Positions 11,201-23,032 of a stretch of DNA of 64,000 bases are shown in pieces. Origin of the DNA: Tanytarsus gracilentus (Eukaryota > Arthropoda > Insecta > Diptera > Chironomidae); the NCBI GenBank assembly GCA_038502055.1, contig JAXRKN010000028.1, positions 124,001 through 188,000 on the forward strand, read 5' to 3'. Every line of letters starts with the position of its first letter. Positions within the stretch are counted from its first letter, which is position 1. The notes below the pieces were generated by a model, which worked only from the letters and a program-made list of their open reading frames with translations, did not search any database and was not told the DNA's origin. Position numbers and translations under genes: made by a program.

Positions 11201-14200
11201 TGTCGGGGTGTACGCGAGTGTAGTGGGTGTACGTGAGTGTACGTGGGTGTAGTCAGTGTACGTGGGTGTACGTCAGTGTACGTCAGTGCACTTAATTATT
11301 TTTTAATAACTTAACTTTAAATTTTTCAATATAAAAATATTTTTCAAAACTCAAAAGTTTTAAAATATTTAGCATTCCAAAGCTTTAGCTTATTTTTATT
11401 TAAAAAATTTTTTATAAAACTTCAAAATTCGCCTTGGAATTAAAATTTTTCAATTCAGGAAAGTTCTTTTCATTTTGTGGGTTTTTATAAATTTTAAAAA
11501 TAATTTATTTATTTATTTGTAATTTTGTAAATTAAAATCTGTTGAATTAAACGCAGTGAACAGTGCATTTAATTACTTTTAAAATTCTTTAATATACCTT
11601 AAAATTTTTTTGCTTTTGAATGAGTAAAACAAGTTTGCTAAAAATAAAATCTAATTACGTGACATTAATGATTATGTTTGGAAGGAAAGAGTCTCAAAAT
11701 TTTAGAATGACAGTATACATATCACATAAAAAACTTATCAAATGTTTCGATTGGCTTGAGGCCACTTGATGAAATTTAAAAACTGATTCAGATTTTGTTT
11801 TATCGATATATTCCCGAATTTTAATGATGTTTTAAAAACTGTTGAACTTTTGATCGTTGATCTGTTTTATTCATAAAAGTGAAAACAAGACCTCAAAAAA
11901 TATTCTCGTATTCTTTTTATTCAATTGGATGCAATTTTCAAGTTTGGCTGGATAGTCTAATAAAATTTTAAATTTATTTAATTAATTTTTTTGTAAAATT
12001 AAGCTTTTTCCAAAATAAGTTGCTTATTATGAATTTTTGGCGGTCAGAGGTTTTTAAAAAAAAACAGGACATGATGATTAAAATCCGGGCACAAAAATTT
12101 TTCAACGGTTAATGTAAAATATTTGAATAACGGGTCTTCTGATGATGTTGTCATTTCAATTTTTTTCGACGGTTGCAGAATATTTTTTTGTTAGTAAAAA
12201 GCGTGAAAAAAAAGGTTTTAAATATTATGAAATGTTATTGTTTTAAAAAAGTTTAATATATATTTTTTGCTTAATAAATTAATGTTGTAAAAAACAAATT
12301 CTTTTTTTTTCTTTTTTTCATTTAATCTTTGTTAATTTTTTTAATTGCGCGTCAGTGTACGTCAGTGTACGTGAGTGTACGTCAGTGTACGTCAGTGCAC
12401 GTGGGTGTACGTCAGTGTACGTGGGTGTACGTGGGTGTACGTCAGTGTACGTCAGTTCACTTAAATTTTACTAGTTCTCATCCCTGGGATAAAGTTTTAT
12501 CAAATTTTCACTTGATTTTCTTAAACTTCTATTGATTTAGCAGGATCTTGTTAGCTCCTTCAATTCCCTCATCAACAGCTCTCGTAAATAAATCTAATTA
12601 GTCTTCTTATATACACTCTACAAATTAGCCACTCCGTTGCAGAGAGAAGTGAAAGAAGAAAATTTACTGCATCTGCACTTAAATTTAATTTCTCTCTTGT
12701 CAGACGTTTCTTTTTTTTTGCTGCAAAATAAAGTAATTTATGAAGTTTGTCATTCGAAAAAAATCTTGTTCAATTTTTAATTGATGGCCACACTCGAGCA
12801 CAATAACCTTTAGTTTAGTCATGGTGCTCTAGTGTGGAAAAATAAATAAAGGAAAGAACACAATGCAACAATGGTGGCACGGGATGTAGTCGAGAGAGAG
12901 CAGGAAGGAAGGAAAAGTTACACAGAGCATTGACGTTCAATGGTTGGCTTCGTCTCTCTCTCTTTCTGCCAAATACACTTGTTGTAGATTTTCATTTCCG
13001 TCTCATCTTACTGCTAATGGTCACTTGGCAAAACGAAAGCTGAACCTTTCTCTCTTTTGTAGGACCGGATGAGTGCTTTAAATTTAGAAATTTCAAGTTC
13101 GCATTTTGTGAATTTAAAAACTTAAAATGGTCATCACCAAAAAAATTAACGGTCAAAAAAAATTTAAAGTAAAGTCATGAAAATTTTATAGAAAAGTTTT
13201 GTTTTTCTCTCAACTCCTTTTACTGCTTCTATTTTATCATATTAAACTTTTCTGAGAGCTTTCAAAGGGACGAAAAAATGGTGCAAATGAAAACGACAAG
13301 GAGATTATTAAAAAGTTAAAAAAAGAAGAAATGAAAACTTTTATCGCATTTAGACAAGGAGAAAACTTTTCCTTTCTCCATCAATCTAGAGAACCGAGAA
13401 AATTATTTTCCATTCTCTATAAAGTGCGGTGGTTTACGGAGCTTTTCAAAAGAAAATTTGTTGAAAGGATGACGATGACAAAAAGAGAGAGCGAGGAAGT
13501 CATGCATGAAGACTAAATTAAAAAACATTCAGCTGCGTGTGCTAAAATTTTTGAGGCCTTCAAGATGAGAGGATAAATTTTTTGGGAAAATTCACTGAGC
13601 CGAAAACTATTGAAAACTGTTGATTGATTTAGGAAAAGAATTAGAGTGAAAAATGTTGATGGTTGCGGAAATAATATAGAAGTTGAAAAATCTTCTAAAA
13701 TCCAGAGAATTAAAAATAATTTCGAGACTTTTTATGCAAGCTTTCAAAAAATTTCATCCAAGATTACAAAATGTCGAAATTTCGTGATTTACAGTCTCAA
13801 ATTAGCGGTTGTGCTCACTGAATTATAAATATAAACCACGCCACGTGTTAATCCACCATCATCCTTAACATTGAATTTTACGCCCAACACAAAGTCTACG
13901 CGAAAATTACTTTCGTTCGCCACTTTTTTTACGATATCATGGATTGACTTTCATCGCTGTAAATTATTATCTCTTTCAATTTATCTTGAGTAAATCTACT
14001 AAGTAGCAGCTTGCAATGTACAAGCGTGTACATTTTATGGACCCACAAAAAAAATTCCGAAAATTTTATTTGCTGTCGTTTATGTAACGAATGTCTATAA
14101 ATGTAGTCTCTTATTCGAAACTGTACATGCTCTCATAAAAATGCTTTTATTTTCATAGCACATACATAACTGATGCTCTTGTTTCCACTCATTTTTTCTG

Positions 14201-17200
14201 ATGTTAAACAACAAAATTTTCATAAACTAAAGAAGTGAGAAAAAAATATTTTTTCAGGAAGTTTTAAGCAACTTTTTAGCTCCCTTCAGTGTGAGTTAAA
14301 ATTAAGTCGGTTGTGATGGTTACATGAAAAAGTTTTGACAGCTTACACGCGTGTTATCGCTTGAGAGACATTTCACTCTGTTTTTTTATCAAAATAAATT
14401 CACAGCTGTGACACTTCTTTAATCGACACGTTTGCATCTTTAAACTTATTAACATTTTTTGTTGGAATATTTTCGGGATGTTGAAAAAAGCTTTAAACTT
14501 CAAATGATTTCTGAATTAAATTCTATAAACAATGTAAATTCTTCGTAATCATTTTAATCCTCAAACTGCTTAAAAAGCTCAATTTAAATGCATGCAAAAT
14601 AGCTTCGTTGTTTGTAAGCTGTCATCATGATCATGAAATTCATTTGTCATTCGGATTCGAAATTTATTCAGAGGAGTCTTCTCTTTTTCGAGACAGGATG
14701 GTAAAGTCGTAATTAGAACGTGATAAGCTCATGAGTTAGGCAAAATATAGACAATGAAAAATTTAAACTAATTTATTATAACTTACACTGCTGACGGATG
14801 ATGTGTAGGGAGATGAATGTTGTTGTTGTTTCTGTTGAGCCACGGGATAACTGCTCGACGTGATTATGGGCTTAAAACCGGAGCTTAATGCTCCTGCTCC
14901 AACACCGCCAGTGTTGCTTGCTGATCCTAAAGACGATGAAAAATTGATTTTAATATATTTATTTTTAAGGCATGCGGCACGCACAGATTGTGAATATTTT
15001 TTCAACGCCTTGTAACTATGTGAAAGCACAATTAGTCGCCATTACTCACCAATATAAGCAAGACGCTTATTTTGCTGCCTGCCATCACTCACTGAAGACT
15101 TTGGCGCGGAGGCCGATGCTGTTAGTGAATGCGATGACAAAGACTCTGCGGTATTACTTTGACTCGATATTGCTTCGTCAGCCGCCGCTACGACAGCAAC
15201 AAAAAGGACGATGCCAATGGCATATTTCTGGAGAATAAGAATTTTTTTATGGGCTATATTAAAAATCATATTTTAAGCAGGAGAGATTTGTCATCGTAGC
15301 CCTTTACAAACATTTTCCATAGCTGTGCTATAAGATCAACGTTTCGTTTACAGGAGAACACAAAAGAATTACTATGGAATGGCCCTGCGGTGATACTGTG
15401 ATACTAACAAGGTCCAGCTTACAAAAATGATTGCAATAAGGAAGAGAATTTATTGCGAGAGGAATTTAAAAGATGACAAACAATAAATCAAGCGGTAAAA
15501 GTGTGTTTGTGGATTATTAAAAACCGAAAAATTGTAAGATTTTTATTATTTAATATTTTAAATGCAAGGAAAAATAACTTTTCATGATAACAGAACTTCA
15601 CATCTAAGAAAGTTTTTGATTGTCTTTCATTTCACATTTTAAGGCCATGACAGCATTACCATTTCTATCATCACTGTCCGATTAAGGACAATAAATTTAA
15701 AGCTCTCTCTTTTCATTTGAGGATAAGGAGACGAAAGAAGAAAAGCCTTTTTTATAAAGTTCCATTTCCTCCATCTATATCCATTCCCTTTTTAAGCTCA
15801 TCATCATTATCCTAAATTCATAATAATGATAATAATGGAATTGTTCGCAAGGAAAGAAGAGAAAAAAGTTTTCTATTTTTTGCGATTTTTTCTTTTTCTT
15901 TCTTCACATTTGAAGGAAGCTTTTATGGAAAAGGCTGATATAAAAATGAATGTGAGGAAAATTTTGCAAAAACTGAATTTTTTAAAATGTTTTTTGCTGT
16001 CCTACTTTTTTATCTCTTAAAAATTTTAATCTAAGGTTTACAAAAAAATTCAAAATAATTTTTTAAAACTCCCCTCAGCTAATAAAAAGAAAAATGATGC
16101 GAAATAAAAAGTAAAAAAGTCGGAAAAATGTTTGTGATGTTCAAACATAAAAATAATCCATTTTCTATCCCTCTTTTTTCCATTCATACATGCGTGTGTT
16201 GTGGATAAGGGAAAAGCTAAGATGTTGATGTGCATGAATTAAACAAGACATCTTTTGATACACCACATGCGCCACACACATTCTCGTGCAAATGGTCAGA
16301 AAGTTTTTGAGCACAAAAATTTGCTGTGTTTGAAAAAATTATCCGGAGTGTTGGAAGCTGTTGATGCGTTCAATCTTAATGATGCAAAAAGTGCTTTTAC
16401 TGATTCGAGGGAGGGAATGGCGAGAAAGCGATGATTTTTGCCATTTTCCATGCTTAATGCACTGAAAACTCACTTAACATCGGAGGCAACACAAAAGACG
16501 CAACTGGTAACGATAATCCTGCTTTGACGCTCCATAATAATACGCATTTGTTATTTTAAGCAAACGAGAAGGAGATAATTCCGAGGGTTCGTTCACCCAC
16601 ATGCTCGCAGGAATTATTTTTTGAATGTCATTTCGAAAGGGATGGACACTGAGGTTTTAATTTTTTAAAATTTGTTGTTTAACACTTTAAAAAAATTTAC
16701 TTGTAAGTTATTTTTTCATAAATTCAGTTTCATATTTTTTGATCTTTAACTTAGTGACACAAAAACTCATAAGAATAAATTTCACTAAGCATCACAATGA
16801 GTTTTAAACTCATTCATAAATTATACGGCATCTAATTTTAACGCAATGGATTATTTTTGCCATACTCGACTCGTTTTCTTTTGTGGGAAATTTTCACGTT
16901 CTGAGAATAAAATGAGACATAAACTTGGGATTTGGAAATGAAAATGTTAAAAGGAAATTTCACTTCAATTACTGCAGGGCAAAGGGAACAATAGCAAGAT
17001 CAAGGAAGTGACCTGTTTACAGAAACTTTTCTTCTTCTTCATTCTCTCGAGAATTTTCTTTTTCATCGACAAAAGCTTTTAATGCAAGAAGCAAAAATCT
17101 TCTTTGGTAAGTAAATAACTTCAAACAAAAGCATTTTATATGATGGAAATTAAAAATTAAAAGCTTTAACTTGCAGCTTGAATTTTTGCGCTTTTTTCTG

Positions 17201-18075
17201 AAGTTTCGACATTTAAAAAAGATTTTTCACTCCACAGTGATTTTGAGGAAAATTGTAGCAAAAATACGCTTATAAAATCACAATGAAATGCATTTTGAGG
17301 AAAATTCTTTCACATTAAGCTGATTGCATATTCTGTTAACTCTCTGTTTCGGTCGGTTTCTTTTACATTTTTCAAACAATGGACTTAACACAATTTTCTT
17401 TCTCCCGCGAATTACCAAGAGGGAAATTAAATTTTCATTCCTCTCTGCAAGTTTTTGTTTTTTTTTCGCTTACTCAGAAGGAGAAAATTAAGGTAAATTT
17501 AAATTTCACCGACACTTTTACCATAAATTATATCGCGAGAAAAAGAAAACGACAGGCTAACAATGGTAAAGTTCATTTTGTCGGCAACATTAAAAAAATT
17601 CACTTGCGAGCAATTAGAATTTTAAATCAGCTTGCTTATTTTAATGGAAGTTCTCATAATCTTCATCGTGAAGAGATTTTTTCCGCACTCATGCTGAGCC
17701 TCAATTATGTGAGCGGAATTTTTTCTCACACACACTCATTATTCATCATCACTACAATTACTCATAAAATGTGAAAATATTTTAGAGACAATAAAAAACA
17801 AAACCGTTAAAATTTGAAATATTTCAGTGTTTTCTAATTAAAATAATTTAATTACTCTACATAACGTGCTCATAAACGATGAGTGCAAAACATCAGGAGT
17901 ATAAAAATAATTGAATAACAATGTGCATGCATGAGCATGTACTTAAACAGGCCGAAAATTACACCCGACGTGATTTAAATAATTTTCACTGCCGCAATTA
18001 AGCTATAATTTAATTTAAAAAATAATTTTATCCTGCATCAAGTCTATTATGCTCACAATGAACTCTTCTTACCAT
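8292..18075 (-). CDS. Secreted His/Gln/Pro/Ser-rich protein, cuticle-protein-like gene structure
   Basis: Four coding exons: 18073-18075 (only the ATG), 15050-15227, 14787-14926 and 8292-9113, giving 1143 bp and 380 aa. The frame is maintained at each junction. Exon 2 opens with a signal peptide (KYAIGIVLFVAVVAAADEA). A Ser/Ala-rich segment and a possible dibasic site (QNKRLAYIG) follow. Exon 3 is Gly/Ser then Gln-rich. The long last exon is rich in His, Gln, Pro, Tyr and Ser, with a run of six histidines near the end. I see no chitin-binding R&R motif. An ultra-short first exon, a signal peptide and a low-complexity body are typical of insect cuticular and other extracellular structural proteins. 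A structural or matrix role is inferred, and the histidine runs could bind metal. Intron 3 is 5.67 kb and contains a foldback element and two minisatellites. Confidence 0.75.
9157..9166. repeat. Possible 10-bp target duplication, left copy
   Basis: AAAATTCTAG here recurs at 10064-10073 on the other side of the foldback element. About six unmatched bases separate each copy from the inverted arms, so it may be coincidence. Confidence 0.3.
9173..10056. mobile_element. Foldback element with about 230-bp near-perfect inverted arms
   Basis: The left arm (9173 to about 9400) and right arm (about 9823-10056) are almost identical reverse complements. The terminus is GCTCGTCTATCCGCCAG, and the arm is made of repeated TTTCTATAGAAATTCTATAG-type units. 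The spacer of roughly 420 bp has no real coding capacity. Long terminal inverted repeats built from short subrepeats are the mark of foldback-type DNA transposons. The close match of the arms suggests recent insertion or homogenisation. It sits inside intron 3 of the secreted protein gene. Confidence 0.85.
9659..9748. repeat. Two direct copies of a 37-bp module in the foldback spacer
   Basis: A segment beginning TTTATCCCTTTTACAAAAAG is present identically at 9659-9695 and 9712-9748, separated by 16 bp. Confidence 0.85.
11205..11292. repeat. Degenerate 10-bp minisatellite, array 1
   Basis: Repeats of a GTGTACGTSRGT-like 10-mer ending in GTCAGTGCACTTAA. Some units have lost a base or two, so the period slips. 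Confidence 0.75.
12349..12460. repeat. Regular 10-bp minisatellite, array 2
   Basis: About eleven units of GTCAGTGTAC or GTGGGTGTAC with exact 10-bp period, ending in GTCAGTTCACTTAA. It has the same unit, orientation and right-hand boundary as the array 1.06 kb upstream. Confidence 0.85.
15228..18072. other. First intron of the secreted protein gene
   Basis: This is a 2.85-kb intron between the start-codon exon and the signal-peptide exon. It contains a 131-codon plus-strand open frame (17379-17774) with no recognisable domain and a Lys/Phe-heavy composition like chance frames here. I do not call it a gene. Confidence 0.5.
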
Positions 18076-18131
18076 TATGAGTGTGAAATTTGTCTGCTTA
18101 TCACTTCAAGGGAATGCTCTTTAGCACTTAA

Positions 18132-18137
18132 TCACAT
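18132..18137 (-). promoter_or_regulatory. Minimal upstream AUG-stop in the 5' leader
   Basis: ATGTGA in the predicted leader, about 57 nt before the main ATG. It is a start codon followed directly by a stop, a type of element that can slow scanning ribosomes. Confidence 0.4.
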
Positions 18138-18419
18138 CAATTTAGTGAGCAAATACAGAAAAAAAGTTCTTCTCGCTTCTCTCTTCGCACTATAATTGGA
18201 ATCAAGTGTCTCTTCGAGGAGAAAATTATCCTCTTGAAATGTAATGTGTGTGTACGTCCTTAACACTCTTGTCACTTATCGCTTATATCCTTCACACTGC
18301 GAGAAACTTTTGATCTTTGATATCTTTTTTCTTCTTCTTCTCTTAACTCAGTAACAAGTCGTTGCACTGCACGTTCACTCGATATACTGCGAAGTGCTTT
18401 CTAATCCGCTAATCAAACG

Positions 18420-18455
18420 ACTGAAAGTGAAATTGAATTGCGCTTTACTTTTATA
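18420..18455 (-). promoter_or_regulatory. TATA box and initiator of the secreted protein gene
   Basis: TATAAAAG at 18448-18455 lies 33 nt upstream of the adenine in a TCAGTC initiator (start at about 18422). The spacing is canonical. A leader of about 347 nt reaches the ATG at 18075, where the exon ends directly in GTAAG. Confidence 0.75.
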
Positions 18456-21400
18456 AGAAATTCATCACAGTCCATCTCTCTCTTTCTCTTAACCTACAGC
18501 AGTTTAAAATGATAAAATTGCTTGTTTATGCGTGAAGAGAAAAATTAATTCGTAAAATATTTTTGCCTCTTCGTGCGGTTTAATTACTTTTGTTTTTTTT
18601 TTGTTCGAAAAGTGGAATTTTATTTTGTGATTGTCGATTGATAAAATTTTAAATGGAACTTAAAGAAATGAAGTTAAAAAATTATTCAAGATTTAAAAAA
18701 ATTAATATTTTCCAAAAATTGATCGAAAAAATCCAATTATTTCAATATTTCCCAAATGACTTCATAAAAATTGTTTTTCCTCTCACTTCAGTGTCAATAA
18801 CTTCGGGGGGTGAAATTATGTCTGTGATTTTTTTGACACATGTGCAAACATCGCAGCTTTTTTGTATATCTAATTTTGTTCGAATATATTTTTTTATACA
18901 TGAGACCTTCAATATCATCATAATCATGTCGCATGTCTCTCGCATATACGCACGCTTAGGGCTCTAAAAGCTTCTCTCCTCCCTAAAAGTTATCATCATC
19001 ATTATTCTATGACATAATTGCAATATCATTTGTCATGTTGGCACAATCTAGTAAATATGTGCGCACATGCGATGCAACATTGATGTTATCAAGCCGATTA
19101 ATGACTGCCATTTAGACTTGCCGAGAGCATGAGTGTACTAAATTGACTTATGGAGATTGCGATCGGATGTTTTTTGCAGAATTATATTTTTGGCTCATTT
19201 ATCCAAAAATGGCAGTAAATTTTAAACCCTCAAGACTTTAATAAATCTTTCACTAAAAATCCTCATGAAAAATCTCTGAAGTGATAATTCAATTAAGCTC
19301 TTTCTTGTCATAAACCATATCCTCACCGAAGCGCAAACCTCTCATTTTCGATTACTGCTGAGTAAATAATTTAGAAAATAAACTTTCATCTCATCATCAG
19401 ATCCCTCTAAGGAAGCATCATTGTCATCGTATAAAAAACTGTATTTGAGATGAAAATTGCATTATATGGAGAGAGAAAAAAGAAGAGGCGAGCTCCGAGT
19501 TAAAATCAATATTTGACTGCAGTAAACATTACCATGGAACATCACTCACTCACTTGTTCTTCTATTGTGCTAGCACGTTATGCAATTTAATGTGTGAATG
19601 TTGCAGAAGTCGGTCAGTATGAAAAATTTATTCTTTTAATTTCCGCAGAGAGAAAAATCTCCGGTCAGTGGTGTGGCAATAATTTTTAAACGTATTTTAA
19701 ATATTCAAAAAAAGAAAATTAAATTTTATTTTCATTGATGCTTTGTGTATTGCTCCACATTTTCATGTTAGGTAAATTGATCTTCCATGGACAGTTGGCT
19801 GTCGATAAAACAATATTGTAAAACAAGTTGTTATGTGTTGAAAAGTGGCAGGAAGATGGGAATTTATTGATTCTCATTTAACAAGAGATTTATTACTATT
19901 GCCGTGCAATTGCAGGTGCTGTTTGTTATGTGTCGTGTCTTATCAGAGGAAGTAAAAAACGCTCTTATATTTTTCTTGGGCGAGCGGAAAACAAAAGAGA
20001 AAAGTTAGATTTTGAAACAACAATAGAAACGATCAATTTGCACATGCACTATAGCGTGCAATCAATGTCTATTCTGTGGTGCCTTTAACTTAGCAATTAT
20101 TTTTCAAAATTGCACTTTTATGCTGTGCGCGTGGCAATGCCGAACCGGCAATTCGTCTCTTCTTTCTTTCCTCTTTTCGCTTTTCTTTCAAGTGCTATTC
20201 GGAACATTACACTTCTCTCAGGTGTTAAAGCGGAAAATGAGTCTCATCGGAGAGTTATGGAAATTGCATTTTATGGCACACGATGACTAAAAAAATTTAT
20301 TCAAAAGGTGATCAATTGGATTCGGATGTGACTATGAATTTTTAAAAGAAAATTGATCTGACGTTGGAGAAAAAATTATTTTTTTAATTGGGATGCTTTA
20401 CATTTTAATTATAAACTTTATAATCACACGAACTATATAAAAGTTTATTGAACTCGCCGCAATTGCATTCTTTTGCATCGCAGTCTTAAAATTTTCTTCT
20501 TTTGTACGTTTTCATGCTCAAATACTTTTTTAAAGACAACGAACGTGCTGGATTTCATTTTAATTTTACGTAGAAAAATCCCATTCAACCACCGAAAAAA
20601 AAGAATATAAGTTTATACCGTTGGATTCGATGGATTACGAGATAAAAAATTATTTCAAGGGATGAAAACATTAAAATTCTAAAAATGATATTTGCAGTCA
20701 AAAGTTTTTAACAAAAGTTTCTAACGCTTTTTAAACCGTTGACAATCAATGAAAGGAAAAAGTTTGCAGACAATTTTCTTCATTCTATTTCACATTGATA
20801 TACAGTAAAATAATCTCCCTCTTATGTGCATGCATATTCCCCTCATATCTGCAGTGATTTTTTATTCGCATCCACAAAAGAATGAATGGAGGAATAAAAA
20901 TCATGCATACACTCAACAAAAACCCGATAAATAAGCAAAAGTAGAAAAGCGGCTGTCGTTGAAAATTGATAATGTCTGCAATCTCATGGCACCGATATTT
21001 TTCGATGTTTTCCATTTAAAATATCGTGAAAGCATAAAATAAGTTCGAGGGGTGTGAGAAGTTTATCAAAAAAGCTTTTTCAGCAATAATTCACTCAAAG
21101 TTGCTGATGCATCATGATATTGGAAATTTAATTGGAAATAATTTTTTGTACTCGAAACATTCTAAATTTATATTTAAATCGAGTGTCACTGCCTCGGGTG
21201 CATCTCGAAATGATTAATTAAAAATGAAATTTACACTGAGATTTTATTTTATGCATGCACAAAGCCTCTCAGCGACATTTTGTTAAACATGAGAATAATG
21301 CAAAACTATTTGTATAGCCTCGAGCACTTCTTTAATTGCTTGCAATTTATCCCAACATAGAGCAGAAAATTTTTCCACATATGCGCGATAAATATGCGGC

Positions 21401-22880
21401 GATGAGAAATTTTATTGAGCGTGCGAGCAAAAATGAATTCATTTAAAAAATTGATTTTTAAAAACAATCGCGGTTCATTAGCGTTCGCATGCACTCTTCA
21501 ACACTGCAAATTTTAGTGCTAACTATCAAAAGAGGTGAACGTCGGTAGCAGCATGGCATTAATAAATCTCGTCGGAACTAAACGAGGCGGAGAGCGTGAA
21601 ATTTATTCAAACACGAAAGATGACTCTCGATTTTATTTTATTTTTCGCAATGAAATTGAAAGCAAATTTTGTCGATTATTGAAACTATTTTGTAAAAAAT
21701 TTTCCACATCATTAGAGATAATTTCTAAAACTGTTCAATTTTCACATTCTTGCTGAAATATATTTTAATAAATTCTGTGCATACGAAGCAATTATCTCAT
21801 CACCCAATCAACAACCTCATCAGCATGCATATTTCACTTTACTCTGCAACTATGTTAGCACCCTCATTTGCTTCTTATTTCAGGGGTGTTTCTATTCATT
21901 TTGCAGCACGATTAAATGAGAATTGCGGTTTAGGAATAGTCCTGAAGCATAGCTACGAGAGCATGACCATCATGAGAGAGTTTATAAAACTTTAATAAAA
22001 CAAGTTCATAGTATGAAAAGTAATTTGTAAGTTGGAGAATTTGCAATGAGAATTAAAATTCCTTTTTTCAAAATAATTTCGTAAAAAAGTTGTTAATTTT
22101 AATTAAAATCTAAAAATGAGCAAACAAGCAATTAATTTCATTTAAATTCCAACAACTGAAAAATTAACACAACCGAACTGAACTCTAAATAATGTTCAAT
22201 TTTTGAAATTAAACTTCATCAATAAATTCCACACATGCCACCCGCACATTAGTGCAAAATACATTCCAATATTTATGGTAAAATAACGAAATAAATTTTT
22301 GATAATCAAATTTCATAATTAGTCGATTGGATAAATTGGAAATTTTCAGAAATTAAATCCTAATTTTATTCAGGAAATTTTGTTTTGAATTTTTACAAAA
22401 ATTTTCATGGAACTTTTTAGTTTTTTGAAATTTTCATGCCTTTAAAGCAAGCAAAAAAGTGTATTAAGTCATGCAATGTTGAAGAAACTTCCATGTTATT
22501 TTAATTTAGTAAAGATAGAACAGAAAATCTGAAATTGACACCATTAGCCAAAGCCGTTCGTTAGAAACCTCAACTCAAAGCCAGATGGAAAGAGTGAAAA
22601 TGAAGAATGAGTTGAGGGAAAAGGAAGAAAATTTATTTTATATGTGGAGACATTTCAACTTCCACAGAAATGAATTTTAATTAAAATTTACGATCAACTC
22701 GGAGAGTCGAGGCACAAGTGAGTTTTGTGTTTGCCATTTTATCATAAAAATGTCATGAATTTTATGGTTTAGCAACTTTATAATATTTTTAAATTTCAAC
22801 TCATAGAATTATTTTTTTAAATATCATCACTTAATGGACATTTATTAACCTCTTGTTAAACACTTTCGATGCGTTTATAA
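18456..22880. other. Gene-poor region, left part
   Basis: No coding exon is recognised on either strand. Open frames stay under 110 codons and have no domains. Short AT-rich tracts and homopolymers dominate. Confidence 0.55.
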
Positions 22881-23032
22881 ATTAACAAAAGTACATTTTT
22901 TGATTGATTGATTGATTGATTGATTGCTGATGGGTAGCGACACAGAACTTAATCAGGATAGACGCAAACCATGCAGAACTCTTAAGATTGCCCTTAAGAA
23001 TAGAGTACGCTATTAACAAAAGTACATTTTTT
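22881..23032 (-). mobile_element. Short retroposon fragment with 21-bp target-site duplication
   Basis: Identical 21-bp repeats beginning ATTAACAAAAGTACATTT lie at 22881-22901 and 23012-23032. They flank a 110-bp insert. Read on the minus strand, the insert ends in about six AATC repeats, like the simple-repeat 3' tail of a LINE or SINE copy. The body is too short to assign a family. It is probably a strongly 5'-truncated copy. Confidence 0.8.

Larger units (their letters stand above)
10057..14786. other. Rest of the 5.7-kb intron of the secreted protein gene
   Basis: Apart from the two minisatellites I see no exon-like sequence. Open frames near 10420, 10658 and 13331 lack recognisable domains. 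Confidence 0.5.

Noticed and set aside
12329..12535. Open frame with repeated VRQCTSV residues
   Set aside because: It is a translation of the 10-bp minisatellite; the apparent peptide repeat follows from the DNA period.
17379..17774. 131-codon plus-strand open frame
   Set aside because: No domain, no splice partners and Lys/Phe-rich chance composition; it lies within the first intron of the opposite-strand gene.
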